Positions 6,813 to 14,723 of a DNA stretch of 18,848 nucleotides are shown in pieces. The position numbers were made by a program, and so were the translations under genes. Positions within the stretch are counted from its first letter, which is position 1; each line of letters begins with the position of its first letter. Origin of the DNA: Chloroflexota bacterium (GTDB taxonomy: Bacteria; Chloroflexota; Anaerolineae; B4-G1); NCBI GenBank assembly GCA_011046405.1, contig DSAR01000030.1:1-18848 (forward strand). The letters are read 5' to 3'. The notes beneath the pieces are model-generated. The model made no database searches and was not told the origin of the DNA. It was given only the letters and a program-made list of their open reading frames with translations.

Positions 6813-7714
6813 GCACGGGCATCATCTTCGACGTCAAGAAATTCTCCATTCACGATGGGCCGGGGATCCGCACGACGATTTTCTTCAAGGGCTGCCCGCT
6901 GGCCTGTTGGTGGTGTCACAACCCCGAAAGCCAGTCGATGGCCCGGGAATTGGCCTTCACGGCCCGGCGTTGCATCGGCTGTGGCGCCTGTGTGGCGGTC
7001 TGTCCCCGGGGCGCCATCGTCCGGGAGGGGGACACGATCCTGACGCGGGCGGGGGATTGCGACCGGTGCGGCGCTTGCGTCGACGTGTGTTACGCCGAGG
7101 CGCGCGAGATGGTGGGGCGCCGGGTGGACGTGGCGGAGTTGGTGCTCGAGATCGAGAAAGACATCCCCTTTTACGAGCAGTCCGGCGGCGGCGTGACGTT
7201 TTCAGGGGGCGAGCCCCTGGCCCAGCCAGATTTCTTGCTCGATCTGCTCCGGGCCTGCCAGGAACGGGGCATCCACACCGCCGTCGATACGTGTGGTTTC
7301 GCGCCGTGGGAGGTCCTGGAGCGAGTGCGTGGGGAAGTGGACCTGTTCCTGTACGACCTCAAGTTGATGGACGACGCCGCCCACCGAACCTACACCGGGG
7401 TCTCCAATGCGTCGATCCGGGCGAATTTGGAGCGGCTTTCGGCGCTGAGCGAGGCCATTGTCATACGGGTGCCCATCATCCCTGGGATCAACGACGGGGA
7501 GCCGCACGTGCAGCAGATGGCAGCGTTCGTGGCCGGTCTGCCCCATGTGGAGCGCGTCGATCTCCTGCCCTACCACCACATCGCGGCCGATAAGTACCGG
7601 CGCCTGGGGATGACGTACCGCCTGCCCGACGTGCCGCCTCCCACCGATGCGCGTATGCACGCCATCGGTCAGATTTTTGAGTCGAGTGGATTAAGCGTAA
7701 AAATTGGGGGATAG
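6809..7714 (+). CDS. Glycyl-radical enzyme activase (radical SAM)
   Basis: This encodes a 301-residue radical SAM enzyme that installs the glycyl radical on the enzyme encoded next. The SAM-cluster motif is C29-x3-C33-x2-C36 (GCPLACWWC), preceded by the family signature FSIHDGPGIRTT at 12-23. Two added ferredoxin-type 4Fe-4S sites follow: C55/C58/C61/C65 and C84/C87/C90/C94. GGEP at 133-136 is the SAM-binding motif. The two extra clusters are typical of activases for dehydratase- and decarboxylase-type glycyl radical enzymes and are absent from the pyruvate formate-lyase activase. The start is TTG within TTGA, overlapping the regulator's stop by 4 bases, with AGGGGGCGG upstream, so translation is probably coupled. 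No ATG exists in a plausible place. If the next gene is HypD, this is its dedicated activase. Confidence 0.93.
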   Translation: MSTGIIFDVKKFSIHDGPGIRTTIFFKGCPLACWWCHNPESQSMARELAFTARRCIGCGACVAVCPRGAIVREGDTILTRAGDCDRCGACVDVCYAEAREMVGRRVDVAELVLEIEKDIPFYEQSGGGVTFSGGEPLAQPDFLLDLLRACQERGIHTAVDTCGFAPWEVLERVRGEVDLFLYDLKLMDDAAHRTYTGVSNASIRANLERLSALSEAIVIRVPIIPGINDGEPHVQQMAAFVAGLPHVERVDLLPYHHIAADKYRRLGMTYRLPDVPPPTDARMHAIGQIFESSGLSVKIGG

Positions 7715-7718
7715 AAAG

Positions 7719-10085
7719 ATGACGATGACGGAAAGAGTCGCGCGATTGCGACGAGAGAGCCTGGACGCCGTGCCGCGTATCTCTGCCGAGCGGGCGGCCT
7801 TGTTGACCGCGTTCTACCGGGAAGACCGGGGATTGGTCTCCGCCCCGGTGCGGCGGGCGTTGGCCTTCCAGTACTTGATGGCTCACAAGACCATCTACAT
7901 CGGCGACGGGGAATTGATCGTCGGGGAGAAGGGGCCGGCGCCCAAGGCGGCGCCCACCTACCCGGAACTGTGCTGCCACACGTTGGCGGATCTGGACGTC
8001 CTCGATGCCCGGGAGAAGATCCCCTTCGCCGTCAGCCCGGAGGTACGCCGGGTTTACGAGGAGACGATTATCCCTTTCTGGCGCGGGAAGACGATGCGGG
8101 AGTCGATCTTCGAGCATATGACGCCGGCGTGGAAGAAAGCCTACGAGGCCGGCGTCTTCACCGAGTTCATGGAGCAGCGTTCGCCCGGGCACACCGTCCT
8201 GGACGATAAGATCTACGGCCAAGGATTGCTCGACTTCAAGGCGGATATCCAGCGGAGCCTGGATGGCCTGGACTTTTTGAACGATCCCGGCGCGTACGCC
8301 AGGCAGGAACAACTCCGGGCCATGGCTATCTGCGCCGATGCGCTGATCGCCTTCGCCGGGCGTCACGCGGCACTGGCGCGGGAGATGGCCCAGCGGGAGA
8401 CGGACCCCCAGCGCCGCGAGGAGTTGGCGCGCATCGCAGAGGTCTGCAGCCACGTCCCGGCCCACGCGCCCCGGGACTTCTGGGAAGCGCTGCAGTACTA
8501 CTGGTTCGTCCACCTGGGGGTGACGACGGAGTTGAACCCCTGGGACGCCTTCTGCCCCGGCAAGCTGGATCAGCACCTGTACCCGTTCTACGAGAGGGGC
8601 CTGACCGAAGAGACGCTCACGCACGAGCGGGCCGAGGAGTTGCTCCAGTGTCTGTGGATCAAGTTCAACAACCAGCCCGCGCCGCCCAAGGTGGGGGTCA
8701 CGGCAGCCGAGAGTAGCACGTATACCGACTTCGCCCAGATCAACCTGGGCGGCGTGCGGCCCGACGGTTCTGATGCAGTCAACGCGGTGACCTACCTGAT
8801 CCTGGACGTGATCGAGGAGATGCGGCTGCTCCAGCCCAGTTCCTCCATCCAGGTGAGCAAGAAGAACCCAGATCGTTTCATCAAGCGGGCGGCGAAGATC
8901 ATCCGGACGGGCTTTGGACAGCCGTCGGTGTTCAACAGCGACCTGGTCGTCCAGGAGTTGGTCCGCATGGGCAAGTCGGTGCTCGATGCCCGGTGCGGGG
9001 GCACCAGCGGGTGCGTGGAGACCGGCGCCTTTGGTAAGGAGAACTACAACTTGACAGGCTACTTCAACATGCCCAAGGTGCTGGAGGTCACGCTCAACAA
9101 TGGAGTCGATCCCCGGACCGGCGAGCGGATCGGCCTGGCGACCGGTGATCCCACGACGTTCGAGACCTTCGACGAGCTTTTCGAGGCGTACGAGCGGCAG
9201 TTGAATTATTTCCTGGACGTCAAGGTGCGGGGCAATCACGTCATCGAGCGCCTGTACGCGAGCTTCATGCCGGCGCCTTTTCTCTCGCTGTTGATCGACG
9301 ACTGCATCGCCACGGGGAAGGACTATCACGACGGGGGCACGCGCTACGACACGAGCTACATCCAGGGCGTAGGGCTGGGCACGATGACCGACGCGTTGGC
9401 GGCGATCAGCTATCACGTCTTCGACGTCCAGACGATGACGATGGCGGAACTGTTGGCCGCCCTGCGGGACGATTTCGAAGGCCGCCCCCGGGTGCGCCAG
9501 TTGCTCCTCAACCGCACGCCCAAGTATGGCAACGACGACGACTACGCCGACGGCGTGATGGTGCGGGTCTTCGAGGCCTATTTCGATGGCGTCGACGGCC
9601 GTCCAAACACGCGCGGCGGGACCTACCGGATCAACCTCTTGCCCACGACGGTGCACGTCTACTTCGGCTCGGTGCTCGGCGCGACGCCGGACGGGCGCCA
9701 GGCCGGGATGCCGCTTTCGGAGGGGGTGTCGCCGGTGCAGGGGGCCGACCGACGGGGGCCGACGGCAGTCCTCAAGTCGGTGGCGAAGATGGATCACGTG
9801 CAGACCGGGGGCACGCTGCTCAACCAGAAGTTCACGCCCCAGTTGCTGTCCGACGACGATGGCCTGGATACATTCGTCCACTTGATCCGCACCTATTTCA
9901 ACCTGGACGGGCACCACATCCAGTTCAACGTGGTCGACGCCGATACCCTGCGCGCCGCCCAACAGCACCCGGAGCAGTACCGGGATCTCATCGTGCGAGT
10001 GGCGGGTTATAGCGATTACTTCTGCGACCTGAGCGAGGCGTTGCAGAACGAGATCATCGCCCGCACGGCGCACCGGTCATTTTGA
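7719..10085 (+). CDS. hypD: Glycyl radical enzyme, probable trans-4-hydroxy-L-proline dehydratase
   Basis: This encodes a 788-residue glycyl radical enzyme. The thiyl-radical loop is SGCVETGAFGKENY with C432 and the general base E434; the glycyl radical site is RVAGYSDYF with G763. The residues I recall for C. difficile HypD (H160, D278, S334, D339, F340, C434, E436, Y450, T645, G765) all have the same identity here at a constant offset of minus 2: H158, D276, S332, D337, F338, C432, E434, Y448, T643 and G763. HypD dehydrates hydroxyproline to pyrroline-5-carboxylate, which ProC reduces to proline; no proC is in the window. The ATG at 7719 has GGGGGA about 7 bases upstream, and a TTG at 7704 is rejected. 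The gap to the activase is 4 bases. Other dehydratases of the PflD/YbiW group remain possible. This hypD is unrelated to the hydrogenase maturation gene of the same name. Confidence 0.8.
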   Translation: MTMTERVARLRRESLDAVPRISAERAALLTAFYREDRGLVSAPVRRALAFQYLMAHKTIYIGDGELIVGEKGPAPKAAPTYPELCCHTLADLDVLDAREKIPFAVSPEVRRVYEETIIPFWRGKTMRESIFEHMTPAWKKAYEAGVFTEFMEQRSPGHTVLDDKIYGQGLLDFKADIQRSLDGLDFLNDPGAYARQEQLRAMAICADALIAFAGRHAALAREMAQRETDPQRREELARIAEVCSHVPAHAPRDFWEALQYYWFVHLGVTTELNPWDAFCPGKLDQHLYPFYERGLTEETLTHERAEELLQCLWIKFNNQPAPPKVGVTAAESSTYTDFAQINLGGVRPDGSDAVNAVTYLILDVIEEMRLLQPSSSIQVSKKNPDRFIKRAAKIIRTGFGQPSVFNSDLVVQELVRMGKSVLDARCGGTSGCVETGAFGKENYNLTGYFNMPKVLEVTLNNGVDPRTGERIGLATGDPTTFETFDELFEAYERQLNYFLDVKVRGNHVIERLYASFMPAPFLSLLIDDCIATGKDYHDGGTRYDTSYIQGVGLGTMTDALAAISYHVFDVQTMTMAELLAALRDDFEGRPRVRQLLLNRTPKYGNDDDYADGVMVRVFEAYFDGVDGRPNTRGGTYRINLLPTTVHVYFGSVLGATPDGRQAGMPLSEGVSPVQGADRRGPTAVLKSVAKMDHVQTGGTLLNQKFTPQLLSDDDGLDTFVHLIRTYFNLDGHHIQFNVVDADTLRAAQQHPEQYRDLIVRVAGYSDYFCDLSEALQNEIIARTAHRSF

Positions 10086-10164
10086 GGAACGCTATCTGTG
10101 CTTCCCAAAAGATTTGGGTTGTTTGGGATTTCGCACAGTTTTAGTTGCGTGGATTCAAAAAACG

Positions 10165-10196
10165 AAAAAAGCACCCGGGCGCCCAGGTGCTTTTTT
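10165..10196. terminator. Bidirectional intrinsic terminator
   Basis: AAAAAAGCACC pairs perfectly with GGTGCTTTTTT around CGGGCGCCCA, whose inner bases can pair further. A T-run follows in both directions. It ends the plus-strand glycyl-radical operon and lies about 120 bases past the end of the convergent minus-strand cluster, so it can serve both. Confidence 0.92.
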
Positions 10197-10318
10197 CTAT
10201 TGTCGTGTGTAAGTTTTATCACAAGAGGCACAGCGTCGTATATCCCGCTCAAAGGCTCATATCATGGGATAGAGACAGGTTGGCGACCTCGAACAACCGT
10301 GGCTGAACCCGCCAGGCG

Positions 10319-10915
10319 CTAGGCGTTTTGCCGCAAGCGGCGAACCAGGGCCAGCAGAAAGAGCAACCCGCCACCCAGAATGCCGGCGCCTAACAGACCG
10401 AGGCCCGTATCGGGCATTTCCTTACTTGTGGCCGCAGGTTTCGTCGGTGTAGCCCGGCGAGTTGGGGAGGGTTCTGGCGTCTCGACATCGGCGACGGCCG
10501 CCGGCGTAGCCGTGACGTCCTCTTCCTCATCTTCTGGAGATGGTGTAGTCGCGTCGGGTTCCTCCGTTGGCGTTGGCGTTGGTGTCGCGGTGTCGGGTTC
10601 TTCCGTCACCTCAAGCGCTGGTGTATCGGTCGGGACAGGGGTCTCGTCGGCATCGATCTCGACAGTTTCTGTGATACCGGCTTCCTGGGCTGCTATTATC
10701 GCCTCGTTGGTTAGCATGATGGCCTGTCTATCCTGATCCGATTGCTGTCTGCTGAAATATATAAACCCTACGCCAACACAGAAGATCGCTACAAGCAAGA
10801 CAGCCATACCGATCATCATGAACATAAATGTACGGTTGGATCCTTCGTCGGCTTCTAAATCCTCCGTCTCCTCTTCGTACAGATCTTCATCTGAATAGAT
10901 ATCGAAATCCTCCAC
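10319..10915 (-). CDS. Acidic membrane protein with Thr/Pro spacer and MPDTG sorting-like C-terminus
   Basis: This encodes a 198-residue protein, the last of the eight-gene cluster. Residues 1-29 are strongly acidic (about 13 Asp/Glu), residues 30-55 form a TM helix (MFMMIGMAVLLVAIFCVGVG), and residues 85-160 are a low-complexity Thr/Pro/Glu spacer. The C-terminus has MPDTG, then a hydrophobic helix (LGLLGAGILGGGLLFLLAL), then basic RRLRQ. This is the three-part layout of sortase substrates with the LPxTG motif varied to MPDTG. Start: GTG at 10915 with a perfect AAGGAGG 5 bases upstream. An N-terminal TM plus a sorting signal is unusual, because most sortase substrates have a cleaved signal peptide. 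The spacer would lie outside the cell. No sortase is in the window. Confidence 0.8.
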   Translation of the reverse strand: MEDFDIYSDEDLYEEETEDLEADEGSNRTFMFMMIGMAVLLVAIFCVGVGFIYFSRQQSDQDRQAIMLTNEAIIAAQEAGITETVEIDADETPVPTDTPALEVTEEPDTATPTPTPTEEPDATTPSPEDEEEDVTATPAAVADVETPEPSPTRRATPTKPAATSKEMPDTGLGLLGAGILGGGLLFLLALVRRLRQNA

Positions 10916-10957
10916 TTTTGCCTCCTTGATAAAAACATACGATGCTGTTGCCTTATT

Positions 10958-12019
10958 TTAGCGCAGGACCTCCAAGTTTACCAGCGGAACGATGACCGGG
11001 TTTTCGTGCCCCAGATCCACTTTGGCGACTCGGACCTTAGCGCCCGTTGCTATCTCCTGTTCAGTTTCGGGAATGCTGAGCACGATACCTATGGCGCCCA
11101 TGTGGGGGGAGCGCACAAGTCGGACTTGGGTACCTACTTTCAGTGGCTCTCCAGACGCCACCTGCGTTGGTAAAGACTCAGCCGGTAACGGAATGATGAT
11201 TTCGGGGTATATCACATTCCACCGAGACCGGACCCTTCCGCTAATCGCGGCGTCGCGCCCATCGCTGCTTTGGAGCAGTTTGAATATCGGGGAAGCCATC
11301 GGCACGACGCCGATCCCCTCGGTGACGACGACGGGTAATAATGTGTCTTCCAAATCCGGTACGAGATGGGCTGATATTCCGCCCAAGATGATTCCGCGCA
11401 CTTGAAATTCCTGAGCCTGTTCGATGACTGCCAGATCCTCAATTCCAGCGCCGCCGACGAGAATCATACTGTGGCAGGAAGGATCGATGTCTTGAGCATT
11501 TAGTATTTGATCGGGACTTTCGACTATGCATTTGAGAACGCCAAAGCTCTCACCGCCGCTTCCCCAGATCCCCTGGACGAGAGCTCCTGACGTTTCGATG
11601 ACCAGACCATAGGGGGCTACGACGTTGGTCACTGTCCCATTGATGTATGCTCTCAAATCCAAACGGGTGCTGGGCCCTTCAATCAAGACCCGACCACCAC
11701 CCCGGGCGGTCACTGTGCCATCAATAGGGGATTTGACCGTGCGAGGCGGCAACCACCCTCGCTTGGCAATGACCTGTCCCTTTTCCACTTTATCACCTGC
11801 TTTGACTTGCAGAAAATCTTTGAGCTTGGATGCTGTTACGTCGATCAGGCGGGCAACCTGGACGATGCGAAAATCGCCGGGTTGTTCGGTACGTGCCACG
11901 ACTTGGGTGGGCTCGACCCGGTCGCCTGCCTTGACCAAAACCTCGCCCGGCGCAGGCAAAACGCGCTCGCGCCGTATCTTGGTCAAAGGCGTCATTCGAG
12001 TTTCTACTGGATAATACAT
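10958..12019 (-). CDS. Barrel-sandwich (biotinyl/lipoyl-like) plus KOW domain protein
   Basis: This encodes a 353-residue soluble protein of unknown function. The N-terminal part carries two hairpins of the kind seen in biotinyl/lipoyl and RnfC/NqrA-type barrel-sandwich domains: LPAPGEVLVKAGDRVEPTQ near residue 25, LQVKAGDKVEKGQVIAKRG near 70, and VKSPIDGTVTARGGG near 95. No lysine in a biotin or lipoate attachment motif (MKM or DKA type) is seen, so a carrier role is doubtful. The middle (130-270) is alpha/beta with Gly-rich loops. The C-terminus (about 285-353) looks like a KOW domain: GTQVRLVRSPHMGAIGIVL, then VPLVNLEVLR. The ATG at 12019 has only a weak GAAGTGA upstream; M9 is an alternative. 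It follows the MutL-like gene by 47 bp, so the two products may work together. Confidence 0.75.
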   Translation of the reverse strand: MYYPVETRMTPLTKIRRERVLPAPGEVLVKAGDRVEPTQVVARTEQPGDFRIVQVARLIDVTASKLKDFLQVKAGDKVEKGQVIAKRGWLPPRTVKSPIDGTVTARGGGRVLIEGPSTRLDLRAYINGTVTNVVAPYGLVIETSGALVQGIWGSGGESFGVLKCIVESPDQILNAQDIDPSCHSMILVGGAGIEDLAVIEQAQEFQVRGIILGGISAHLVPDLEDTLLPVVVTEGIGVVPMASPIFKLLQSSDGRDAAISGRVRSRWNVIYPEIIIPLPAESLPTQVASGEPLKVGTQVRLVRSPHMGAIGIVLSIPETEQEIATGAKVRVAKVDLGHENPVIVPLVNLEVLR

Positions 12020-12066
12020 CTTTTCACTTCACCCTTAACGGACCGACTCGGAACGATAGGTACCCA

Positions 12067-13830
12067 TTATCCGCCTACATCCCAAAGCCACTGTCGTAAT
12101 TTTTCCTGTCGTCTCTCTACCATTCGTGGGAGACGCAATGGACGCCCGCGCGCGTCGATAATCAGCCCAGCCAGGCCGCCGTTTATTTTCTGCTTGCCAC
12201 CCTTCCCCGGCCCGCCAAAGCCGACGTCGAAACCATGGCGTCGCACCGGCTTCAGTTCCAAAACAGCCTGTTTTCCGGGCTGTAGGGGCAACGTCTCCAG
12301 ATCGCCGTAATGGACGTCGATGTCCAGCGTTCCGTCATCTTCGTACGTCAATCGCGCTTTGAGAACCAGATCTCCAAGGCGAGCTCTCCCAACCGGCGCG
12401 ACGACTGTCGCCAAGTTGACCAGGGCCCCACGGTCCAGGGCTTCTACTGCGGCGAGCGGTTTGACGGTGGCAACACTTCCCAGGGCCGGGGCAATGCCAT
12501 GCACATCCATGACTAGGGTCGTGACGCCGATCGGTTCCAGGGCATCGATGACCATCAAGGCGGTCTGCCCGGGCTGAGGGGCCTGAGTCAACATACTGCC
12601 ACTGACGACGATCGTCTCGCACAGCGGTAGAAGTTGGCGATCGATTTGAGCCTTGCCTGCCTGCCATCCCGGCCGGGCTATCTGCAGCGTGGCGCGAATC
12701 GCTTCGCGGACGAGCGCTTGTTCCAGGCGCAACTCGTCGAGCTCCTGCGAGATCGTATGGGGGCGCATTTCCTTATTGATCAGCAGGCCCATGATCTCGT
12801 CATATCCCATAGATTCCGGCATCCACTGCGTAAGCGCCTCAAATCCCTGTTTTTGCAGCAACTGTCGCCCGCCAAAGGCGGCTCCCACGCCGCCATTGAT
12901 CGTCAGGTAGGGAACTTCGTTGAATATGGCCGAGAGGGTTGTGTGAGCAGCGCCCACATCAATGCCTATCACGCCTTTTTCCTGATCGCCCAGGTGCCAC
13001 AGGTATTGCATCAACCGGCTGAAGGCGTTGGCAGTTGGCATAAGAGGCACCGAACTCCAGCTATTCAGGACGTCGATGCCCGGAAGCAAACTCATTTTCT
13101 TCTGCGTGTAAAGGGTTTCCAACTCGGCGCGGGCGCTGGCAAGCGTTTCTCTCGTGAGTTCAGGGCGCACGTTGTCGGTGACGCGTAATTCAGCCTGGCC
13201 TTTGATAAGTCTCACGATCCGTCGGCGTAATTGGGGATTGCCCATATAGAGCACACGCGGTCGAGCGCTCTGTTCAATCATCGAACAGGCCAAAGCAACC
13301 GTTTTGACCATCTCCAATACCGGATAAGTCGCCCCCCCATCCGTCCCCCCGGCGATGCATATCACGTCAGGTGCGGCCTCGCGGATGGCATGGACGTGGG
13401 ATGCCTCATCCGATCCATGATGATGGACACTCGATAGGATGGCGTGAATGACTGAATAGGTGCCAGCAGCGGCGCGCTTGGCGCTGGCCACGCTCAGATC
13501 AGGAACCAGTCCTCCCAGGACCGTACCCAGCGGTTCGGCTGCACTGGCGGTTGCTACGAAAGCATCGACGCCCTGACGGCCCGCCGTAGCCGGCAGGATC
13601 AAGTCCCCGCTAACGTCGAAGAAGTGACGCCCCGTAATCTGGGCGATTTTCCCGATGGCTCGGCGCACCCCTTCAGATACGTCAGACCAGGGGGGAGCTG
13701 TGGTCGTAAGCGCCTCGCCGCGGGCAATGAAACGATAATGCCCCGACACCTGCTCCAGGAGCACAGCTTTGGTGGTTACAGTGCCACAATCGGCCACCAG
13801 AATGGCGTTAATGGGTTGCTTTTCTGACAT
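12067..13830 (-). CDS. MutL-family actin-fold ATPase (glutamate mutase MutL-like)
   Basis: This encodes a 587-residue protein with a duplicated actin/Hsp70-type ATPase fold. Phosphate-1 motif: ADCGTVTTKAVLLE at 13-26. Gly-rich GGTDGG lies near residue 160. A second phosphate-type loop, GIDVGAAHTTLSAIF, lies near 290. VVSGSML near 420 fits the adenosine region. In clostridia MutL/GlmL is encoded between the two glutamate mutase subunits and is thought to act as a chaperone or reactivase. No mutase or B12-binding (DxHxxG) gene is in the window, and the neighbours are membrane proteins. Length is greater than clostridial MutL (about 460, from memory), the extra part being a C-terminal domain ending in basic residues (RRQEKLRQW). 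The ATG at 13830 has a weak GAGAGACC upstream. An insertion-like repeat lies only about 20 bp upstream of it. Confidence 0.85.
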   Translation of the reverse strand: MSEKQPINAILVADCGTVTTKAVLLEQVSGHYRFIARGEALTTTAPPWSDVSEGVRRAIGKIAQITGRHFFDVSGDLILPATAGRQGVDAFVATASAAEPLGTVLGGLVPDLSVASAKRAAAGTYSVIHAILSSVHHHGSDEASHVHAIREAAPDVICIAGGTDGGATYPVLEMVKTVALACSMIEQSARPRVLYMGNPQLRRRIVRLIKGQAELRVTDNVRPELTRETLASARAELETLYTQKKMSLLPGIDVLNSWSSVPLMPTANAFSRLMQYLWHLGDQEKGVIGIDVGAAHTTLSAIFNEVPYLTINGGVGAAFGGRQLLQKQGFEALTQWMPESMGYDEIMGLLINKEMRPHTISQELDELRLEQALVREAIRATLQIARPGWQAGKAQIDRQLLPLCETIVVSGSMLTQAPQPGQTALMVIDALEPIGVTTLVMDVHGIAPALGSVATVKPLAAVEALDRGALVNLATVVAPVGRARLGDLVLKARLTYEDDGTLDIDVHYGDLETLPLQPGKQAVLELKPVRRHGFDVGFGGPGKGGKQKINGGLAGLIIDARGRPLRLPRMVERRQEKLRQWLWDVGG

Positions 13831-13850
13831 TGTGGTCTCTCACTACCCTG

Positions 13851-14019
13851 ATGCGAATTTTACTACCCGACATTCGTGGCCAAGAGCCTGATTTTCGATC
13901 ACGAATCACACGCATGCTCGAATCTCACGAATGTTTTTCACAATTCGAGCCAAAATTCGTGTCATTTGTCTATTCGTGCCATTCGTGATCCGGAGATGTC
14001 GGGTAATGAAATGCGAATT
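13851..14019. mobile_element. MITE-like insertion with inverted ends and a 9-bp direct repeat
   Basis: The perfect 9-bp direct repeats ATGCGAATT (13851-13859 and 14011-14019) flank a 151-bp segment. Near its ends lie perfect inverted copies of TACCCGACAT (13864-13873 and 13996-14005), 4 and 5 bases in from the direct repeats. The inside has no open frame and is rich in ATTCGTG/CACGAAT units. This is the structure of a small non-autonomous transposon with target duplication. It occupies most of the 206-bp gap between the upstream membrane gene and the MutL-like gene. Confidence 0.65.
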
Positions 14020-14036
14020 AGCAAAACGGATTGGTA

Positions 14037-14723
14037 TTAGCCCCCAACGAAAAAGAAATATAATCTCTCGAAAACCTCGATCAAATAGTCCATCCGTCCA
14101 ATGAATATCGATAGAGAGGCGGTGATCGTTCCGGCAAAGGCAACGCCGAACGCGACGAGCAGGAAGATGCGGCCGATGAAACGCACCAATTGGATAAGAC
14201 GGCCTCCCAGGGCAGGAGGGCCAGTACGCTTTTGCCCGATCAACGTGAAAGCCATCAGCGTACACACCGTGCCCAGGACGATTGCTACGCCGTCGATGCC
14301 ATTTCCACTGGTGGGGCTCAGGGCCTGGACGGTGGCTTCGGTTTGCGGAATCAGGGTCCCGAGCAACGCGCCGCCGAGGGCCACCGCGGTCCCAACGCCA
14401 ATGAGAGAGGCAACAGAGAAGGTGCCAATGAAGGCTTTGCGAGGGATGGCCTTGGCCAACAGAAATATACCCAACAACAGGGGAATCACTGCTCGCATTT
14501 GCATAGTGGGTTGAGTGGCGATAAGGTAGCGTAGCAAAATGTCGGCAAGGACGTCGCGAATAACGATCCCGAACGAGTAGCCCAACAACGCACCGATGAA
14601 GAGATGGAGAGCCAGTCGATAGATGGCGCGAAGGGGCTTAAGGTCTAGCAGATACGTTAAGACCATAATGGTCAAAATAGCTCCCGTGGCCACGCCGATG
14701 AGGTCTAACATTTGGGCGGTCAC
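14037..14723 (-). CDS. Polytopic membrane protein of unknown function
   Basis: This encodes a 228-residue, strongly hydrophobic protein with about six TM helices, near residues 5-25, 38-58, 78-92, 100-125, 145-162 and 185-210. No family or catalytic motif is recognised. The start is GTG at 14723 within GTGA, overlapping the stop of the zinc-ribbon gene by 4 bases, and AAGGAGG lies 8 bases upstream. Translation is therefore likely coupled to that gene, which suggests both products are needed in fixed ratio, perhaps in one membrane complex. It is the last gene before the insertion-like element. Confidence 0.8.
   Translation of the reverse strand: MTAQMLDLIGVATGAILTIMVLTYLLDLKPLRAIYRLALHLFIGALLGYSFGIVIRDVLADILLRYLIATQPTMQMRAVIPLLLGIFLLAKAIPRKAFIGTFSVASLIGVGTAVALGGALLGTLIPQTEATVQALSPTSGNGIDGVAIVLGTVCTLMAFTLIGQKRTGPPALGGRLIQLVRFIGRIFLLVAFGVAFAGTITASLSIFIGRMDYLIEVFERLYFFFVGG

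Noticed and set aside
7488..10073. Very long open frame (861 codons) antisense to the glycyl radical enzyme
   Set aside because: The plus-strand frame has complete active-site motifs and family length. The antisense product is low-complexity, rich in R, V, H and Q, has no recognisable domain, and is explained by GC-rich codon bias.
10098..10322. Small plus-strand ORF in the gap after the glycyl radical enzyme
   Set aside because: It runs through the strong bidirectional terminator, lacks a ribosome site and has no coherent composition.
12067..13830. Reading the MutL-like gene as part of a glutamate fermentation operon
   Set aside because: No glutamate mutase E or S subunit, methylaspartate lyase or B12-binding gene is seen on either side.
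13840..13900. Possible minus-strand promoter (TTGGCC and TAAAAT) inside the insertion-like element
   Set aside because: The spacer is only 15 bases and the -35 is poor, so it is too weak to list as a feature.
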